Origin: Ferribacterium limneticum | Lineage (GTDB): Bacteria; Pseudomonadota; Gammaproteobacteria; Burkholderiales; Rhodocyclaceae | Length of the DNA: 64,000 nucleotides | Assembly: GCF_020510585.1 (NCBI RefSeq) | Contig: NZ_CP075190.1 | Location: 4,152,001-4,216,000, forward strand | Direction: 5' to 3' | In this document: piece after piece, positions 24,305 to 33,376 of the stretch | How the letters are laid out: every line of letters starts with the position of its first letter | Position numbering within the stretch: the stretch's first letter is position 1 | Translations under genes and position numbers: made by a program | Notes under the pieces: generated by a model | The model's input: the letters and a program-made list of their open reading frames with translations, nothing else | What the model was told of the DNA's origin: nothing | The model's database searches: none

Positions 24305-25465
24305 TCAGTGTGCGGCCCCTTCCCGTGCCAGGACGGGAAAGCGGCGGGTAATGACGATGTAAGCGAGCACCTCGATGGCAAACATGCCGAGGGTAACGAT
24401 CATTTCGGCGATGCTCGGGAAGTAGTTCCAGCCATGATCGACGCCGAGACCAGTGTCGTAGCCGATGAGGAAGCCGTTGATGCGGAGCAGGATGCCGCCC
24501 ATCATGATCGCGCAGCCGGCGAGGAAAAGCCGGGCCGGATTGCGCCGCGCCCCCGGTGTGCCGACGATCAGGAAGGGTGCTGCGAAGCAGGCCGTTTCCA
24601 GCCAGAAGAAGAAGGCCTCGAGACTCGGCGACAGGGCATGGCCGAGCGCACCGCGCACCACCAGATCGCCGAAACGAATCAGCATGAAAACCGCCAGTAC
24701 GCCGAGCATGATCTTGGCCATCGGTTGCAGCAGATGCATTTCGATCTGCCGACGGTAGGCCGAGGCGGCGACGCAGGATTCGAATAGCACAACACCGTAG
24801 CCAATCACGATGGCCGACAACAGGTAGAGCAGCGGCACGATGGGTGTCTGCCACAGCGGATTGACCTGCGGCCCCATCACCACCAGCATGGTCCCGAGCG
24901 ACGACTGGTGCATCATTGGCAGCAGCGTGCCGAGCGCGATGAAGAAGAACAGCACCTTTTCGAGCTTCTGCTTTTGAACCTTGAGCCCCCACTGCTCCAT
25001 GAACACCGGCGAAAACTCGATCCACATCACCATGACGTAAGCCGAGATACAGACGGCCACCTCGAACATCACCGAATTGGGATTGGCGTAGGTCGGCCAC
25101 AGGATGTGCCAGAAATTCCACCAGCGGCCGAGGTCGAAGAGCACCCCGACGCCGGCCAGCGTATAGCCGAACAGGCTGGCCAGCAGGGCGGGCCGGACCA
25201 GCGGGTGATAGTGGCCGCGGTTGAAGATGTAGACCAGCATGGCCACGGAGAAGCCGCCGCAGGCGAAGGCCGAGCCGATCACCACATCAAAGACAACCCA
25301 GATGCCCCACGGGTAGCCGTCGTTGAGATTGGTCACTGCCCCCAGCCCGAAGATGAAGCGAACGAACAGGATGGCGAGCATGGCCGCGATGAGCACGCTG
25401 CAGATCATCACCGGCAGGTTGAACAGCTTGCCGCCGACCGGTGCGGCGGGATGATGGGCGCTCAT
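24305..25465 (-). CDS. hybB: Hyd-2 type membrane subunit HybB (NrfD family)
   Basis: 386 residues with about ten transmembrane helices and no haem-ligand pattern, as in NrfD/HybB quinone-reactive subunits. Recognisable parts: NDGYPWGIWVVFDVVIGSAFACGGF and HQSSLGTMLVVMGPQVNPLW, written in part. It links the HybA Fe-S chain to the quinone pool and anchors the enzyme. Its start overlaps the hybA stop by 4 bp (25462-25465). Confidence 0.93.
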   Translation of the reverse strand: MSAHHPAAPVGGKLFNLPVMICSVLIAAMLAILFVRFIFGLGAVTNLNDGYPWGIWVVFDVVIGSAFACGGFSVAMLVYIFNRGHYHPLVRPALLASLFGYTLAGVGVLFDLGRWWNFWHILWPTYANPNSVMFEVAVCISAYVMVMWIEFSPVFMEQWGLKVQKQKLEKVLFFFIALGTLLPMMHQSSLGTMLVVMGPQVNPLWQTPIVPLLYLLSAIVIGYGVVLFESCVAASAYRRQIEMHLLQPMAKIMLGVLAVFMLIRFGDLVVRGALGHALSPSLEAFFFWLETACFAAPFLIVGTPGARRNPARLFLAGCAIMMGGILLRINGFLIGYDTGLGVDHGWNYFPSIAEMIVTLGMFAIEVLAYIVITRRFPVLAREGAAH

Positions 25466-26484
25466 GATTGCCCTCCTTTATCATCGTCGTCCGGCACCAC
25501 GTTGCGCTTGGCGACCCAGGTCAGGCCGGCGAGCACGGCAATGGGCATGATCATGCCGCCGTACAACGTGTGCTGGATGGTTTCCGAACTGGCGGCCGAC
25601 GACTTTGGCGGCAAATCAGGCAGGCCGACCTTCTGGAAGTTGACCGCCGAGAGCTTGAGCACCTGCGTGCCGCCGTATTCCGTTTCGCCGTAGACGTGCT
25701 GGAGATAATTGCCGACCTGGGCCTGATAGCCCTGATCGACCGGCCCTTTCCACTTTGCCGCGGCCTCAGGAGTTTCACCCGTGGCCGGCAGCCGACCACG
25801 CGGGACAGTGGTCCATTCGCCGGGTTTGAGGGCCAGGCGGCGCTTTGCCTCAGCCAGCAGATCCTCGGTACGGCCGAACAGCGTGGCGCCGGTCGGACAG
25901 ACCTCGGCACAGGCCGAATAGTGGCCGTCTTCATGGCGATGCCGGCACAGCTCGCACTTGCCGATCTTGCCGGTTGGCGAATCGTACTGGTACTTGGGAA
26001 TGCCGAACGGACAGGCGGCGACGCAGTAGCGGCAGCCGATGCAGGCATCCGGGTCATAGCTGACGACGCCGGTCACCGGGTCCTTCTGCATCGACGACAC
26101 CGGGCAGGCCGAAACGCAGGACGGATCGGCGCAGTGCATGCACGAGGTCTTCATGAAGGAGAAGCCGTTCAGCTCGCTGTCCTTCGTCTCCATCGTGCCG
26201 TTGCGGTACATCTTGATCAGGTTGAAGGTATGGCCGCTGGTATCGAGCGGCGTATCCCACAAATTGTCCATGGCCGTGAATTCGGCCGGGTTGTCGTTGG
26301 CCCGCTTGCAGGCGGCCACGCAGGCCTGACAACCGACGCAGAGGGTTGCGTCGTAAAGCAGGCCGAGGCCTTCCGGCGGACGGACCAGGGTGTCGCGGGC
26401 ACAAGCCGTTTCGGGCAACACGGCAGTCGCCGCTGCGGCGCCGCCGGCCAGGCAGCCTTTCAGGAAATCACGTCGTGTGGCCAT
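25462..26484 (-). CDS. hybA: Hyd-2 type ferredoxin subunit HybA
   Basis: 340 residues from the ATG at 26484, 1 bp after the hybO stop. A Tat signal (ATRRDFLKGCLAGGAAAATA) precedes four Fe-S binding stretches: CVGCQACVAAC, CMHCADPSCVSAC, CIGCRYCVAAC and CELCRHRHEDGHYSACAEVC. A C-terminal transmembrane helix (about 305-325, GGMIMPIAVLAGLTWVAK) is present. It passes electrons between HybO and HybB in the periplasm. A longer upstream start would overlap hybO and lacks the correct signal. Confidence 0.95.
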   Translation of the reverse strand: MATRRDFLKGCLAGGAAAATAVLPETACARDTLVRPPEGLGLLYDATLCVGCQACVAACKRANDNPAEFTAMDNLWDTPLDTSGHTFNLIKMYRNGTMETKDSELNGFSFMKTSCMHCADPSCVSACPVSSMQKDPVTGVVSYDPDACIGCRYCVAACPFGIPKYQYDSPTGKIGKCELCRHRHEDGHYSACAEVCPTGATLFGRTEDLLAEAKRRLALKPGEWTTVPRGRLPATGETPEAAAKWKGPVDQGYQAQVGNYLQHVYGETEYGGTQVLKLSAVNFQKVGLPDLPPKSSAASSETIQHTLYGGMIMPIAVLAGLTWVAKRNVVPDDDDKGGQS

Positions 26485-26485
26485 C

Positions 26486-27691
26486 TCAGACCTCCGTCGA
26501 TTCGGTGGCTTTGCTGCCGTCCTTCTTGGCCTTTTCCATTTCCTCGGCCTGGTGCGACAGACCAAGATTCTTCGCCATCATTGCCCCGGCCCCGGCGGCG
26601 GCCCCCGCCACGGCAGCCAGCACGGCGGCCGAACCAAGCGTCGCGCCGACGCCCTTTTCCTCGACGATGCGCGGCAGGAAGGAGGAAGGTTCGATGTTCT
26701 TCAACTTGGCGACGGTATGGATCGGCTTGGTGAAGCCGACGCCCTGCTCGGTACAGCCGATGCACGGGTGACCGCAGGCCACCGGCCAGGTGCCAGCACC
26801 GGCGTCGCCGAACATGATGACCGAGCAGTTGGCGTAGGTTTCCGGCCCCTTGCAGCCGAGCTTGTACAGGCAGTGGCCCTTGCGATGACCCTCGTCACCG
26901 AATTCCATGGCGAAACGGCCGGCGTCGAAGTGGGCACGACGCTCGCAGTTTTCGTGGATCAGGCGGGAATAGGCGAACTTGGGCCGGCCCTTGTCATCGA
27001 CTTCCGGCAGCTTGCCGAAGGTCAGGAAATGCACGACCGTGGACAGGAAGTTGTACGGATTGGGCGGACAGCCGGGGATGGTCACCACCGGCTTGCCGAG
27101 GACTTGGGATACACCGCTCGACCCGGTGGGGCTGGAGGTCGCCCCGGGAATCGACGGAATCGTCGAGGGCATCCCTCCCCACGAGGCGCAGGAGCCGATG
27201 GCGATGACGGCAGCCGCGTCGGCGGCACATTCCTTGACGAGTTCGATGGCCGTCTTGCCACCGATCTTGCAGTAGACGCCGCCATCCTTGGTCGGAATCG
27301 CGCCTTCGACGACCAGGATGTATTTGCCCTTGTTTTCGGCCATCGCCGTCTTGCGGGCTGCTTCAACCTGGTGCCCGGCGGCGGCGAACAGGGTTTCGTG
27401 ATAGTCGAGCGAGATGATGTCGAGGATCAGCTTTTCCAGCGTCGGATGCTCGGCACGCAGGATGGATTCAGTGCACCCGGTGCACTCCTGGAAGTGCAGC
27501 CAGATGACGCTCGGCCGCCTTTTGACGGCGACCGCTTCGGCAACTGCGGCATCCGCCCCTTGCGGCAGCCCCAGTGTCGTCGCCAGCGCGGCGCAGAATT
27601 GCAGAAACTCGCGCCGATCCATCGACAAACGCCTGGCCGCAGCCTCGATACGTTCATCCAGTTCCAGCGAAATCAGATTTTGATTGGCCAT
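26486..27691 (-). CDS. hybO: [NiFe]-hydrogenase small subunit, Hyd-2 (group 1c) type
   Basis: 401 residues. The Tat motif DRREFLQFC (25-33) lies in an extended N-terminus. The proximal cluster region reads ECTGCTES (Cys70, Cys73) and CASWGG, so the two extra cysteines of O2-tolerant enzymes are absent. Downstream ligands GCKGPETYANC and HPCIGCTEQG are present. A C-terminal hydrophobic helix (about 350-375, rich in Ala/Gly) anchors it. It starts the hyb operon, about 90 bp downstream of a sigma54-type promoter. Confidence 0.95.
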   Translation of the reverse strand: MANQNLISLELDERIEAAARRLSMDRREFLQFCAALATTLGLPQGADAAVAEAVAVKRRPSVIWLHFQECTGCTESILRAEHPTLEKLILDIISLDYHETLFAAAGHQVEAARKTAMAENKGKYILVVEGAIPTKDGGVYCKIGGKTAIELVKECAADAAAVIAIGSCASWGGMPSTIPSIPGATSSPTGSSGVSQVLGKPVVTIPGCPPNPYNFLSTVVHFLTFGKLPEVDDKGRPKFAYSRLIHENCERRAHFDAGRFAMEFGDEGHRKGHCLYKLGCKGPETYANCSVIMFGDAGAGTWPVACGHPCIGCTEQGVGFTKPIHTVAKLKNIEPSSFLPRIVEEKGVGATLGSAAVLAAVAGAAAGAGAMMAKNLGLSHQAEEMEKAKKDGSKATESTEV

Positions 27692-27788
27692 TTATCTCCC
27701 CTTTTTTGACGTCGGCCGGTGATGGCTGACCCCTGTTCTCTGTCGGGAAGTGGCGTGTATTAGAAATACTAATTATTCGGGAAAAGGG

Positions 27789-27805
27789 AGCAACAAGCGG
27801 ACCAG
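27789..27805 (-). promoter_or_regulatory. Sigma54 -24/-12 promoter of the hyb operon
   Basis: Minus strand: CTGGTCCGCTTGTTGCT. GG (27802-27803) and GC (27790-27791) are separated by exactly 10 bp. Compare the consensus TGGCACG-N4-TTGCW. Transcription should start near 27779, about 88 bp before the hybO ATG. HoxA (14496-15986) is the obvious activator. Confidence 0.8.
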
Positions 27806-27872
27806 ATCAAATGGCCACCATAAAAACTTTTGAATCCATGTACTTATCGAAAACAACCGGCGGCAGGCGAGG

Positions 27873-27903
27873 GCAAAACTGGAAAAACTCTTTCCATTTT
27901 TGC
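27873..27903 (-). terminator. Hairpin just after hypF
   Basis: GCAAAA/TTTTGC outer and TGGAAA/TTTCCA inner stems with a 1x1 mismatch and a 5-nt loop, 3 bp beyond the hypF stop. It is likely to end the hup-hyp transcript before the hyb promoter. Confidence 0.5.
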
Positions 27904-27905
27904 GC

Positions 27906-30209
27906 TCAAAGTGATTGGCGACTTTCCATGCGCCGAATCACCCAGGCCTGACCCAGGGCCAGTCCGCCATCATTGGGCGGCGCCTGACGGGCTTCGAGTA
28001 GCTCGATATCGGCGGCGTCGAAATGGCTGCGTAACGCGGTCATGAGCACAGCGTTCATCGCGCAGCCGCCGCCAATGACGATTTTAGTGCCTTTCAATTT
28101 TGGGCTTTTTTTCCGGTTGACCGTAGCAATCGCCCAGTCAGCCAGACCGGCCGCCACGGTGGCGTGAAACAGTGCCGCGCCGTGGGCGGCATCGTCCTTG
28201 CAGCCCATCAGGGCCGACAACATCGGCGAAAAGTCGAGAATCGCGCCATCATCAAGCAAGGCATAACCGTCGGGCAAAGGAGAAACCGGGCCGTATTGGG
28301 CGGCCAGACCTTCGAGTTCCATCGCCGCCTGCCCTTCAAAATGCATGAGGTCGCGTACGCCGAGCAGGCCGGCGGCGGCGTCGAACCAGCGGCCGAGGCT
28401 GGTCGTCGGCGGGCAGCGCAGATTGCGGGCGAGCATGGTGAGCAGCGGACCGGGATCGCGCGTCGGGTAATACTGCTTGATCCAGCCGCCGACGCGGTAG
28501 CCGAAGCCGGCGCCGTGCAGCGCGGAGACGGCCATGCGCCACGGCTCTTTGGCGGCGCGGTCGCCGCCCGGCATGGCCAGCGAGCTGAGGTGGCCGAGGC
28601 GTTCGCAGTTTGCGCCATCAAGATGCAGCAACTCACCGCCCCAGGCGCCACCGTCCGGGCCGAGGCCGACGCCATCGAGCGCCAGGCCGATTATCGGTTC
28701 GTTGATGCCATGTTCGGCGCAGATAGCGGCGATATGGGCGTGATGATGGCCAACGGCAATGGCCGGAATACCGAGTTTTTCTGCCAGGCGCACGGCCAGA
28801 TGCGTCGACGGGAAATCGGGATGCAGGTCGTGGGCGATCAGTTCGGGCCGGACGTCGAGGATGGCCAGCAAGTGCTCGACTGTTTCTTCAAGGAAACCGA
28901 TGGCCGCCGCGTTGTCGAGACCGCCGATGTGTTGCGAGAGAAAGGCTTCGTGGCCTTTCATGACGCAGATCGTGTTCTTCAGGTAGCCGCCCAGTGCCAA
29001 CACGGTTGGGCAGTCGTCGGCCAGTTGAATGGGCACCGGCACGTAACCGCGGGCCCGGCGGATGAAGGCCGGGCCGGCACGGACGACCGAATCGTCGCAG
29101 CGGATGACGATCTCGCGGTCGTGCAGCAGGTAGGCGTCGGCAATGCCGGACAGGCGTTCAAGCGCTTCATCGTTGCCGATGACCAGCGGTTCGCCCTGCG
29201 GGTTGGCGCTGGTCATGACCAGCAGCAAGTCGCTGGTGTGTGTCAGCCAGTCGGTACCACTCGGCCGGCCAGCCGCTTCGTGCCAGAGCAGCAAGTGGAG
29301 CGGCGTCGCCGGCAGCATGACACCAAGCCAGGCGAGGCCGGGGGCTATGCCTTTCAGTTCTGCGTCGCCCTTGGGACAGAGGACGATAGGTGCGGCGACG
29401 CTGTGCAGCATCGTCAGTTCGTCATTTCCAATCCGCGCAAATTCGGCCAGCGAGGCGGCGTTGAGTCCCATCACGGCGAAGGGCTTTTCCTCGCGCTGCT
29501 TGCGTTCGCGCAGTTCGGCGACAGCGGTTGTGTTGCGCGCCTCGCAGGCGAGGTGGAAGCCGCCGAGACCCTTGATGGCGACGATTTTTCCATCGCGCAG
29601 CAGGCGCAGGGTTTCGCTGATGGGATCACCGGCCAGCGGCTTACCGTCGTCGGAAAGTAAATTCAGATGAGGGCCGCAATCCGGGCAGCAGGTGGTTTCG
29701 GCGTGGAAACGACGGTCGCTCGGGGCGAAGTATTCGTCGCTGCACGGCGTGCACAGCGGAAAGGCGGCGAGGCTGGTTTGCGCGCGGTCGTAGGGAATGC
29801 TCCGGCTGACCGTATAGCGTGGACCGCAATGCGTGCAGGTGGTGAAGGCGTAGCGCCAGCGGCGGTTGGTCGGGTCGGAGATGTCAGCGATGCACTCGGG
29901 ACAGATGGCGGCATCGGGGCCGATGGCGGTTTTGACTTCGCCCGACTCGCTGTCGAGGATGACGAAGCCTTCGCAACTCACTTCGGTTTCTTCGTCCTCG
30001 ATGCCGTCGATGCGGGCCAGACGCGGTGCTTCGAGCGGCAAACGGGATTTCAATTTTGGCCAATTTTTCCCGTTGACCGCAACAATCACCCCGGCCCCGT
30101 CGTTGCGCACCCAGCCGGTCAGCCCGAGCTCACTGGCCAGCCGCCAGACGTAGGGCCGAAAGCCGACGCCCTGGACGAGACCGCGAATGCGGAACAGGCG
30201 GCCGGTCAC
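27906..30209 (-). CDS. hypF: Carbamoyltransferase HypF
   Basis: 767 residues: acylphosphatase domain (1-85; [17 protein letters not shown]), two zinc fingers (CPEC, CTHC, CTPC, CCPDC between about 103 and 178), a YrdC-like domain (about 190-370; [18 protein letters not shown]), then the Kae1-like carbamoyltransferase domain with [16 protein letters not shown] and [13 protein letters not shown]. It makes the carbamoyl group transferred to HypE Cys. Two repeat copies lie in frame: [13 protein letters not shown] in the acylphosphatase domain (about 44-56) and [11 protein letters not shown] before the IVIGGG motif. The start overlaps the hypB stop (ATGA). Confidence 0.95.
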   Translation of the reverse strand: MTGRLFRIRGLVQGVGFRPYVWRLASELGLTGWVRNDGAGVIVAVNGKNWPKLKSRLPLEAPRLARIDGIEDEETEVSCEGFVILDSESGEVKTAIGPDAAICPECIADISDPTNRRWRYAFTTCTHCGPRYTVSRSIPYDRAQTSLAAFPLCTPCSDEYFAPSDRRFHAETTCCPDCGPHLNLLSDDGKPLAGDPISETLRLLRDGKIVAIKGLGGFHLACEARNTTAVAELRERKQREEKPFAVMGLNAASLAEFARIGNDELTMLHSVAAPIVLCPKGDAELKGIAPGLAWLGVMLPATPLHLLLWHEAAGRPSGTDWLTHTSDLLLVMTSANPQGEPLVIGNDEALERLSGIADAYLLHDREIVIRCDDSVVRAGPAFIRRARGYVPVPIQLADDCPTVLALGGYLKNTICVMKGHEAFLSQHIGGLDNAAAIGFLEETVEHLLAILDVRPELIAHDLHPDFPSTHLAVRLAEKLGIPAIAVGHHHAHIAAICAEHGINEPIIGLALDGVGLGPDGGAWGGELLHLDGANCERLGHLSSLAMPGGDRAAKEPWRMAVSALHGAGFGYRVGGWIKQYYPTRDPGPLLTMLARNLRCPPTTSLGRWFDAAAGLLGVRDLMHFEGQAAMELEGLAAQYGPVSPLPDGYALLDDGAILDFSPMLSALMGCKDDAAHGAALFHATVAAGLADWAIATVNRKKSPKLKGTKIVIGGGCAMNAVLMTALRSHFDAADIELLEARQAPPNDGGLALGQAWVIRRMESRQSL
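28092..28124 (-). repeat. Dispersed repeat, copy 8 (3' part of hypF)
   Basis: Minus strand: ACGGTCAACCGG, AAAAAA, AGCCC, AAAATTGAAAG. In frame as [11 protein letters not shown]. Confidence 0.9.
30047..30080 (-). repeat. Dispersed repeat, copy 9 (5' part of hypF)
   Basis: Minus strand: GCGGTCAACGGG, AAAAAT, TGGCC, AAAATTGAAAT. In frame as [11 protein letters not shown] within the acylphosphatase domain. Confidence 0.88.
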
Positions 30210-31279
30210 TTTCCGGCCTGCATCTGCTCCATCTGACGCTCCAGTTCAGCGACGCGCTGCTTCAGGGCATCGACCGTTTCGGTACAGTGGCCGCGCTGCG
30301 TTTCGAGGCCGGATTGAATCCAGTCCAGCCAGGCGCTCAGGCCATCGCCGCTGGTCGCCGAGACGCGGAAAATGGTCAGGTGCGGATTGACCCGACGGGC
30401 ATTGGCTTCGGCCAGGTCGGCATCGAATTCAAGGTAGGGCAGCAGGTCGCACTTGTTGAGCAGCATGACGTCGGCCGCGCGGAACATGTCCGGATATTTG
30501 AGCGGCTTGTCCTCGCCTTCGGTGACCGACAGGATGGCGACCTTGTGGTGTTCGCCGAGATCGAAGGCGGCCGGGCAAACGAGGTTGCCGACATTCTCGA
30601 TGAGGAACAGCGATTCATCGGCCGGCTTCAGGCGTTCCAGCGCGTGGCCGACCATATGGCCGTCGAGATGGCAGCCCTTGCCAGTGTTGATCTGCAGGGC
30701 CTGAACGCCGGTGGCGCGGATGCGCTCGGCGTCGTTGGAGGTCTGCTGGTCGCCTTCGACGACGCTGATAGTGACCTTGTCCTTGAGCAGTTCGATGGTT
30801 TTGACGAGCAGCGTCGTCTTGCCGGAACCCGGGCTGGAGACGAGGTTGAGCGCGAAGATGCCGCGCTCGTCGAACCAGCGACGGTTGGCCACAGCGTAGG
30901 TGTTGTTCTTGGCCAGGATGTCCTGCTCGATCTGCACCATGCGCGCCTGCGACATGCCGGGAACATGGGCGCGGGCCGGGCCGGTGCCATAGTCGAGATC
31001 GCCGGCGATGCCGTGTTCGTGGTGATGATGCTCGTCGCCATGGGTGTGGGCGTGTTCACCGGAATGGACGTGATCGTGGCTGTGTTCGCTGCCGTCACCG
31101 TGGTGATGGCTGTGGGAATGGGCGCCGAGCGGCGCAGCGACGGTGCTGTGGGCGTGATCGTGGTCATGCCCGTGGTCGTGCGTGTGGGTATGCACCGTGC
31201 CGTCCTCGTGGACGTGCGTATGTTCGTGCTCACCTTCGATCTTCGTTTCCCCTGCGCCGCAGCCGCAAACTGTACACAT
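30206..31279 (-). CDS. hypB: Nickel-delivery GTPase HypB with long His-rich domain
   Basis: 357 residues. The N-terminal CTVCGCG motif binds Ni with high affinity, followed by a nickel-storage stretch of about 29 histidines (residues ~18-92). The G domain has [11 protein letters not shown] (P-loop), [13 protein letters not shown], the Zn/Ni site [11 protein letters not shown] and NKCDLLP. The C-terminal ~25 residues ([20 protein letters not shown]) form an extra coiled coil not usual in HypB. It overlaps hypF by 4 bp and follows hypA after a 13-bp gap. Confidence 0.95.
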   Translation of the reverse strand: MCTVCGCGAGETKIEGEHEHTHVHEDGTVHTHTHDHGHDHDHAHSTVAAPLGAHSHSHHHGDGSEHSHDHVHSGEHAHTHGDEHHHHEHGIAGDLDYGTGPARAHVPGMSQARMVQIEQDILAKNNTYAVANRRWFDERGIFALNLVSSPGSGKTTLLVKTIELLKDKVTISVVEGDQQTSNDAERIRATGVQALQINTGKGCHLDGHMVGHALERLKPADESLFLIENVGNLVCPAAFDLGEHHKVAILSVTEGEDKPLKYPDMFRAADVMLLNKCDLLPYLEFDADLAEANARRVNPHLTIFRVSATSGDGLSAWLDWIQSGLETQRGHCTETVDALKQRVAELERQMEQMQAGK

Positions 31280-31292
31280 ATCCGTCTCCTGA

Positions 31293-31634
31293 TTACTCGA
31301 TCTCTATTTCCTTGACCCGCATTTCCGTGCCGCCGGTGGCCTGGACCTGATGGCTGCCGCATTTCGGGCAGGCACCGTAGAGTTCCTGCATCGGCACTGT
31401 TTCGGCACATAGCATGCACCAGCCGGCGCCCGGCACGTTAATAATTTCCAGCGCAGCGCCCTGGGCGATGCTGCCGTTGGTTACCGCCTCGAAACAAAAT
31501 TTCAGCGCCTCCGGCTCGACCGACGACATCCGGCCGATTTCCAGTACGACCAGCTTGACCCGGCTGGCGTTCTCGCGTTTTGCGGTTTCTTCGACCAGTT
31601 GCAGCACGCCTTCGGCCAGCGACATTTCATGCAT
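31293..31634 (-). CDS. hypA: Nickel-binding hydrogenase maturation protein HypA
   Basis: 113 residues starting [16 protein letters not shown]; His2 and Glu3 form the nickel site. Zinc-binding CMLC and CPKC pairs are in the C-terminal half. It delivers nickel with HypB to the large-subunit precursor. I chose the ATG at 31634, which overlaps the hupK stop by 8 bp, because it restores the invariant MHE start; a longer frame from 31670 does not. Confidence 0.95.
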   Translation of the reverse strand: MHEMSLAEGVLQLVEETAKRENASRVKLVVLEIGRMSSVEPEALKFCFEAVTNGSIAQGAALEIINVPGAGWCMLCAETVPMQELYGACPKCGSHQVQATGGTEMRVKEIEIE

Positions 31635-32556
31635 CAAGCACCTCCGCGACATAGGGCAGACAGGGATCAAGCGCCAGTATGGCCCGGTTCAAGCCCCGTC
31701 TGGCCTGATCGAGAGAAGCAAACTGGAGATTATCGAGCAAGGATGACAGGGCGGTGGCATCGGCAAAAAAACTGTCGGTCGGCGCCTGAACACGGTAGTT
31801 GGCCACCGCGCCCTCAACCACATGCACCGCATGGGTCAGCACGCCGCGCGCCGTCATGGTTTGCCCGACGCCCCAGCCGCCCTCGCCGGCACTGGCCACC
31901 GGAAAAGGGGTGCCGCTGGCCAGGGCATCGACGGCAGCCAGGGTTTCGGCCAATCGGGCCAGAAAAACCGAGCGAATCGAGGTCGGCACGGGCAGCGCCG
32001 GCATTTGTGCCGCAGTGCCCTGCCAGTAGTCCAGCCAGGCCTGTGGGGCGAGCGGCGCGGCGGCCGGAATCTCCAGTTCGCCATCGTCCGGCGCTACTTC
32101 ATCGGTGCTGCGGTCAACCAGCATTTCGAGGCATTTTTCAGCAATGGGGCGCAGGCTTTGGTGCAACAAGTTTTGCGTTACCGCCAGACAATCGCCACCC
32201 TGCCGCGCGTTGCGCCAGGCGATGAAGGCTTCCTTTTCCGGGCGCAGACCGAGCGCCGGCGGCCAGTCGAGTAGCAGGCGCCAGAAGTTTTCATGCAGTA
32301 CTTCCAGCCACAGTTCGGCGCTGTCGAAAGCCCGCGGCGCCTCGCCCTGGGCCGCTGTCACAGCCGCCTCGGCCGCCGCCCGCTGGGCATGGGAGCACAG
32401 GGTGAATAAATAAGGCACGGTCTTGGTCACCACATCGGGCAACTGGCCTATGAACAGGCGGGTGACCGAAGGGCGCGTCAGGTCGACGCGAATATCGTGC
32501 AGACCGCGCTCCTTGAAACGCGCCTTGACGGTGAGCAGGCCGGCGCTGGAGGTCAT
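31627..32556 (-). CDS. hupK: Large-subunit-like assembly protein HupK/HoxV
   Basis: 309 residues. The protein mimics a hydrogenase large subunit without the metal-binding set: LFTLCSHAQ stands where RICGVC would be and the C-terminus reads [17 protein letters not shown], keeping only DPC of the L2 motif. HoxV/HupK is thought to be a scaffold for Fe(CN)2CO transfer to the large subunit. The start overlaps hupJ (ATGA, 32553-32556). Confidence 0.85.
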   Translation of the reverse strand: MTSSAGLLTVKARFKERGLHDIRVDLTRPSVTRLFIGQLPDVVTKTVPYLFTLCSHAQRAAAEAAVTAAQGEAPRAFDSAELWLEVLHENFWRLLLDWPPALGLRPEKEAFIAWRNARQGGDCLAVTQNLLHQSLRPIAEKCLEMLVDRSTDEVAPDDGELEIPAAAPLAPQAWLDYWQGTAAQMPALPVPTSIRSVFLARLAETLAAVDALASGTPFPVASAGEGGWGVGQTMTARGVLTHAVHVVEGAVANYRVQAPTDSFFADATALSSLLDNLQFASLDQARRGLNRAILALDPCLPYVAEVLDA

Positions 32557-33020
32557 CGCCCCAACCCAAGAAAGGCGCGACGGCTGGTCGCCTTGGCTGG
32601 CGGCGGCTCGGCCAGCGGGTCGGCAAACAGCGCATGGGCTGCGGCCAGAGCGGTCAGGCGTGCTGCTTCATGGCTCTCGAACTCCAGCGCTGGCGAGAAC
32701 AGCGAACAGAGGTGGTAGACGCCGATGCTGTCTTCCTCGGCCACGGTGAATTCGTAATCGCCGGACGGAAAACGCCAGTCGTGCTTGCTGCAGGCGGCCA
32801 ACGCCGGCCAGCCCTCAAGCTGACCGGGCAGGCAGAGCAGGTTGATCGCCCACGGCGTGATCATCGCCCCGACCCAATGGCCATCGGGCGTTCGCTGGAA
32901 ACCGACTGCCTCGACCTGCAGTTTGCGGTTGCAGATCGGCACATCGTGCATCCGGGTCCGGGCGATGGTGGCGAAGGCGGCGACCAGTTCGGGCGACGGG
33001 TCGGTCGTCCAGAACCTCAT
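32553..33020 (-). CDS. hupJ: HybE/HupJ-type chaperone (hup set)
   Basis: 155 residues from the ATG at 33020. ARTRMHDVPICNRKLQVEAV and VGAMITPWAINLLCLPG correspond to the same blocks as in the hyb-set paralogue at 21190-21741. The C-terminus ends ATSRRAFLGLGR, a twin-arginine-like motif. A start at 33071 adds a poorly fitting N-terminus. The 147-bp gap to the rubredoxin gene (33021-33167) holds a small palindrome around CCATGGCAAGCCATGG but no gene. Confidence 0.85.
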   Translation of the reverse strand: MRFWTTDPSPELVAAFATIARTRMHDVPICNRKLQVEAVGFQRTPDGHWVGAMITPWAINLLCLPGQLEGWPALAACSKHDWRFPSGDYEFTVAEEDSIGVYHLCSLFSPALEFESHEAARLTALAAAHALFADPLAEPPPAKATSRRAFLGLGR

Positions 33021-33167
33021 TTGGCAGCCCTCATTCCGCCCTCCACGTACCCGGAATAGACAATACCCCAAGCCAGCGGGTTACCGGCAAAAGAAGTCCA
33101 GGGAGGGCTTGGACCTCATTCGCGGCCGGTCGCATTCCATGGCAAGCCATGGAGCCTTGCTCCCTGC

Positions 33168-33365
33168 TCATTCGGTCACCATGAATTTATGCTTGGGCGC
33201 ATCACAACCCGGACAACACCAGTCGTCGGGCAAATCAGCGAACGGCGTGCCGGGCGGAATGCCGCGCACGTCGTCGCCCTGCTCCGGGTCATAGACCCAC
33301 CAGCAGATGCCACATTCCAGCCGGTCGCCCGGCTGGACATTGAGAAACGAACCTTCGAAGCGCAT
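33168..33365 (-). CDS. hupI: Hydrogenase-cluster rubredoxin HupI/HoxR
   Basis: 65 residues with [16 protein letters not shown] and [13 protein letters not shown], giving the CxxC pairs that bind one iron. HoxR-type rubredoxins protect or assist small-subunit Fe-S assembly in aerobic conditions. It lies 11 bp after hupH in a single run of genes. Confidence 0.93.
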   Translation of the reverse strand: MRFEGSFLNVQPGDRLECGICWWVYDPEQGDDVRGIPPGTPFADLPDDWCCPGCDAPKHKFMVTE

Positions 33366-33376
33366 GAAGAAGGAGA

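Noticed and set aside
27759..27773. Small palindrome ATTAG-N5-CTAAT near the hybO transcription start
   Set aside because: Short and AT-rich; no known operator matches and it can easily arise by chance.
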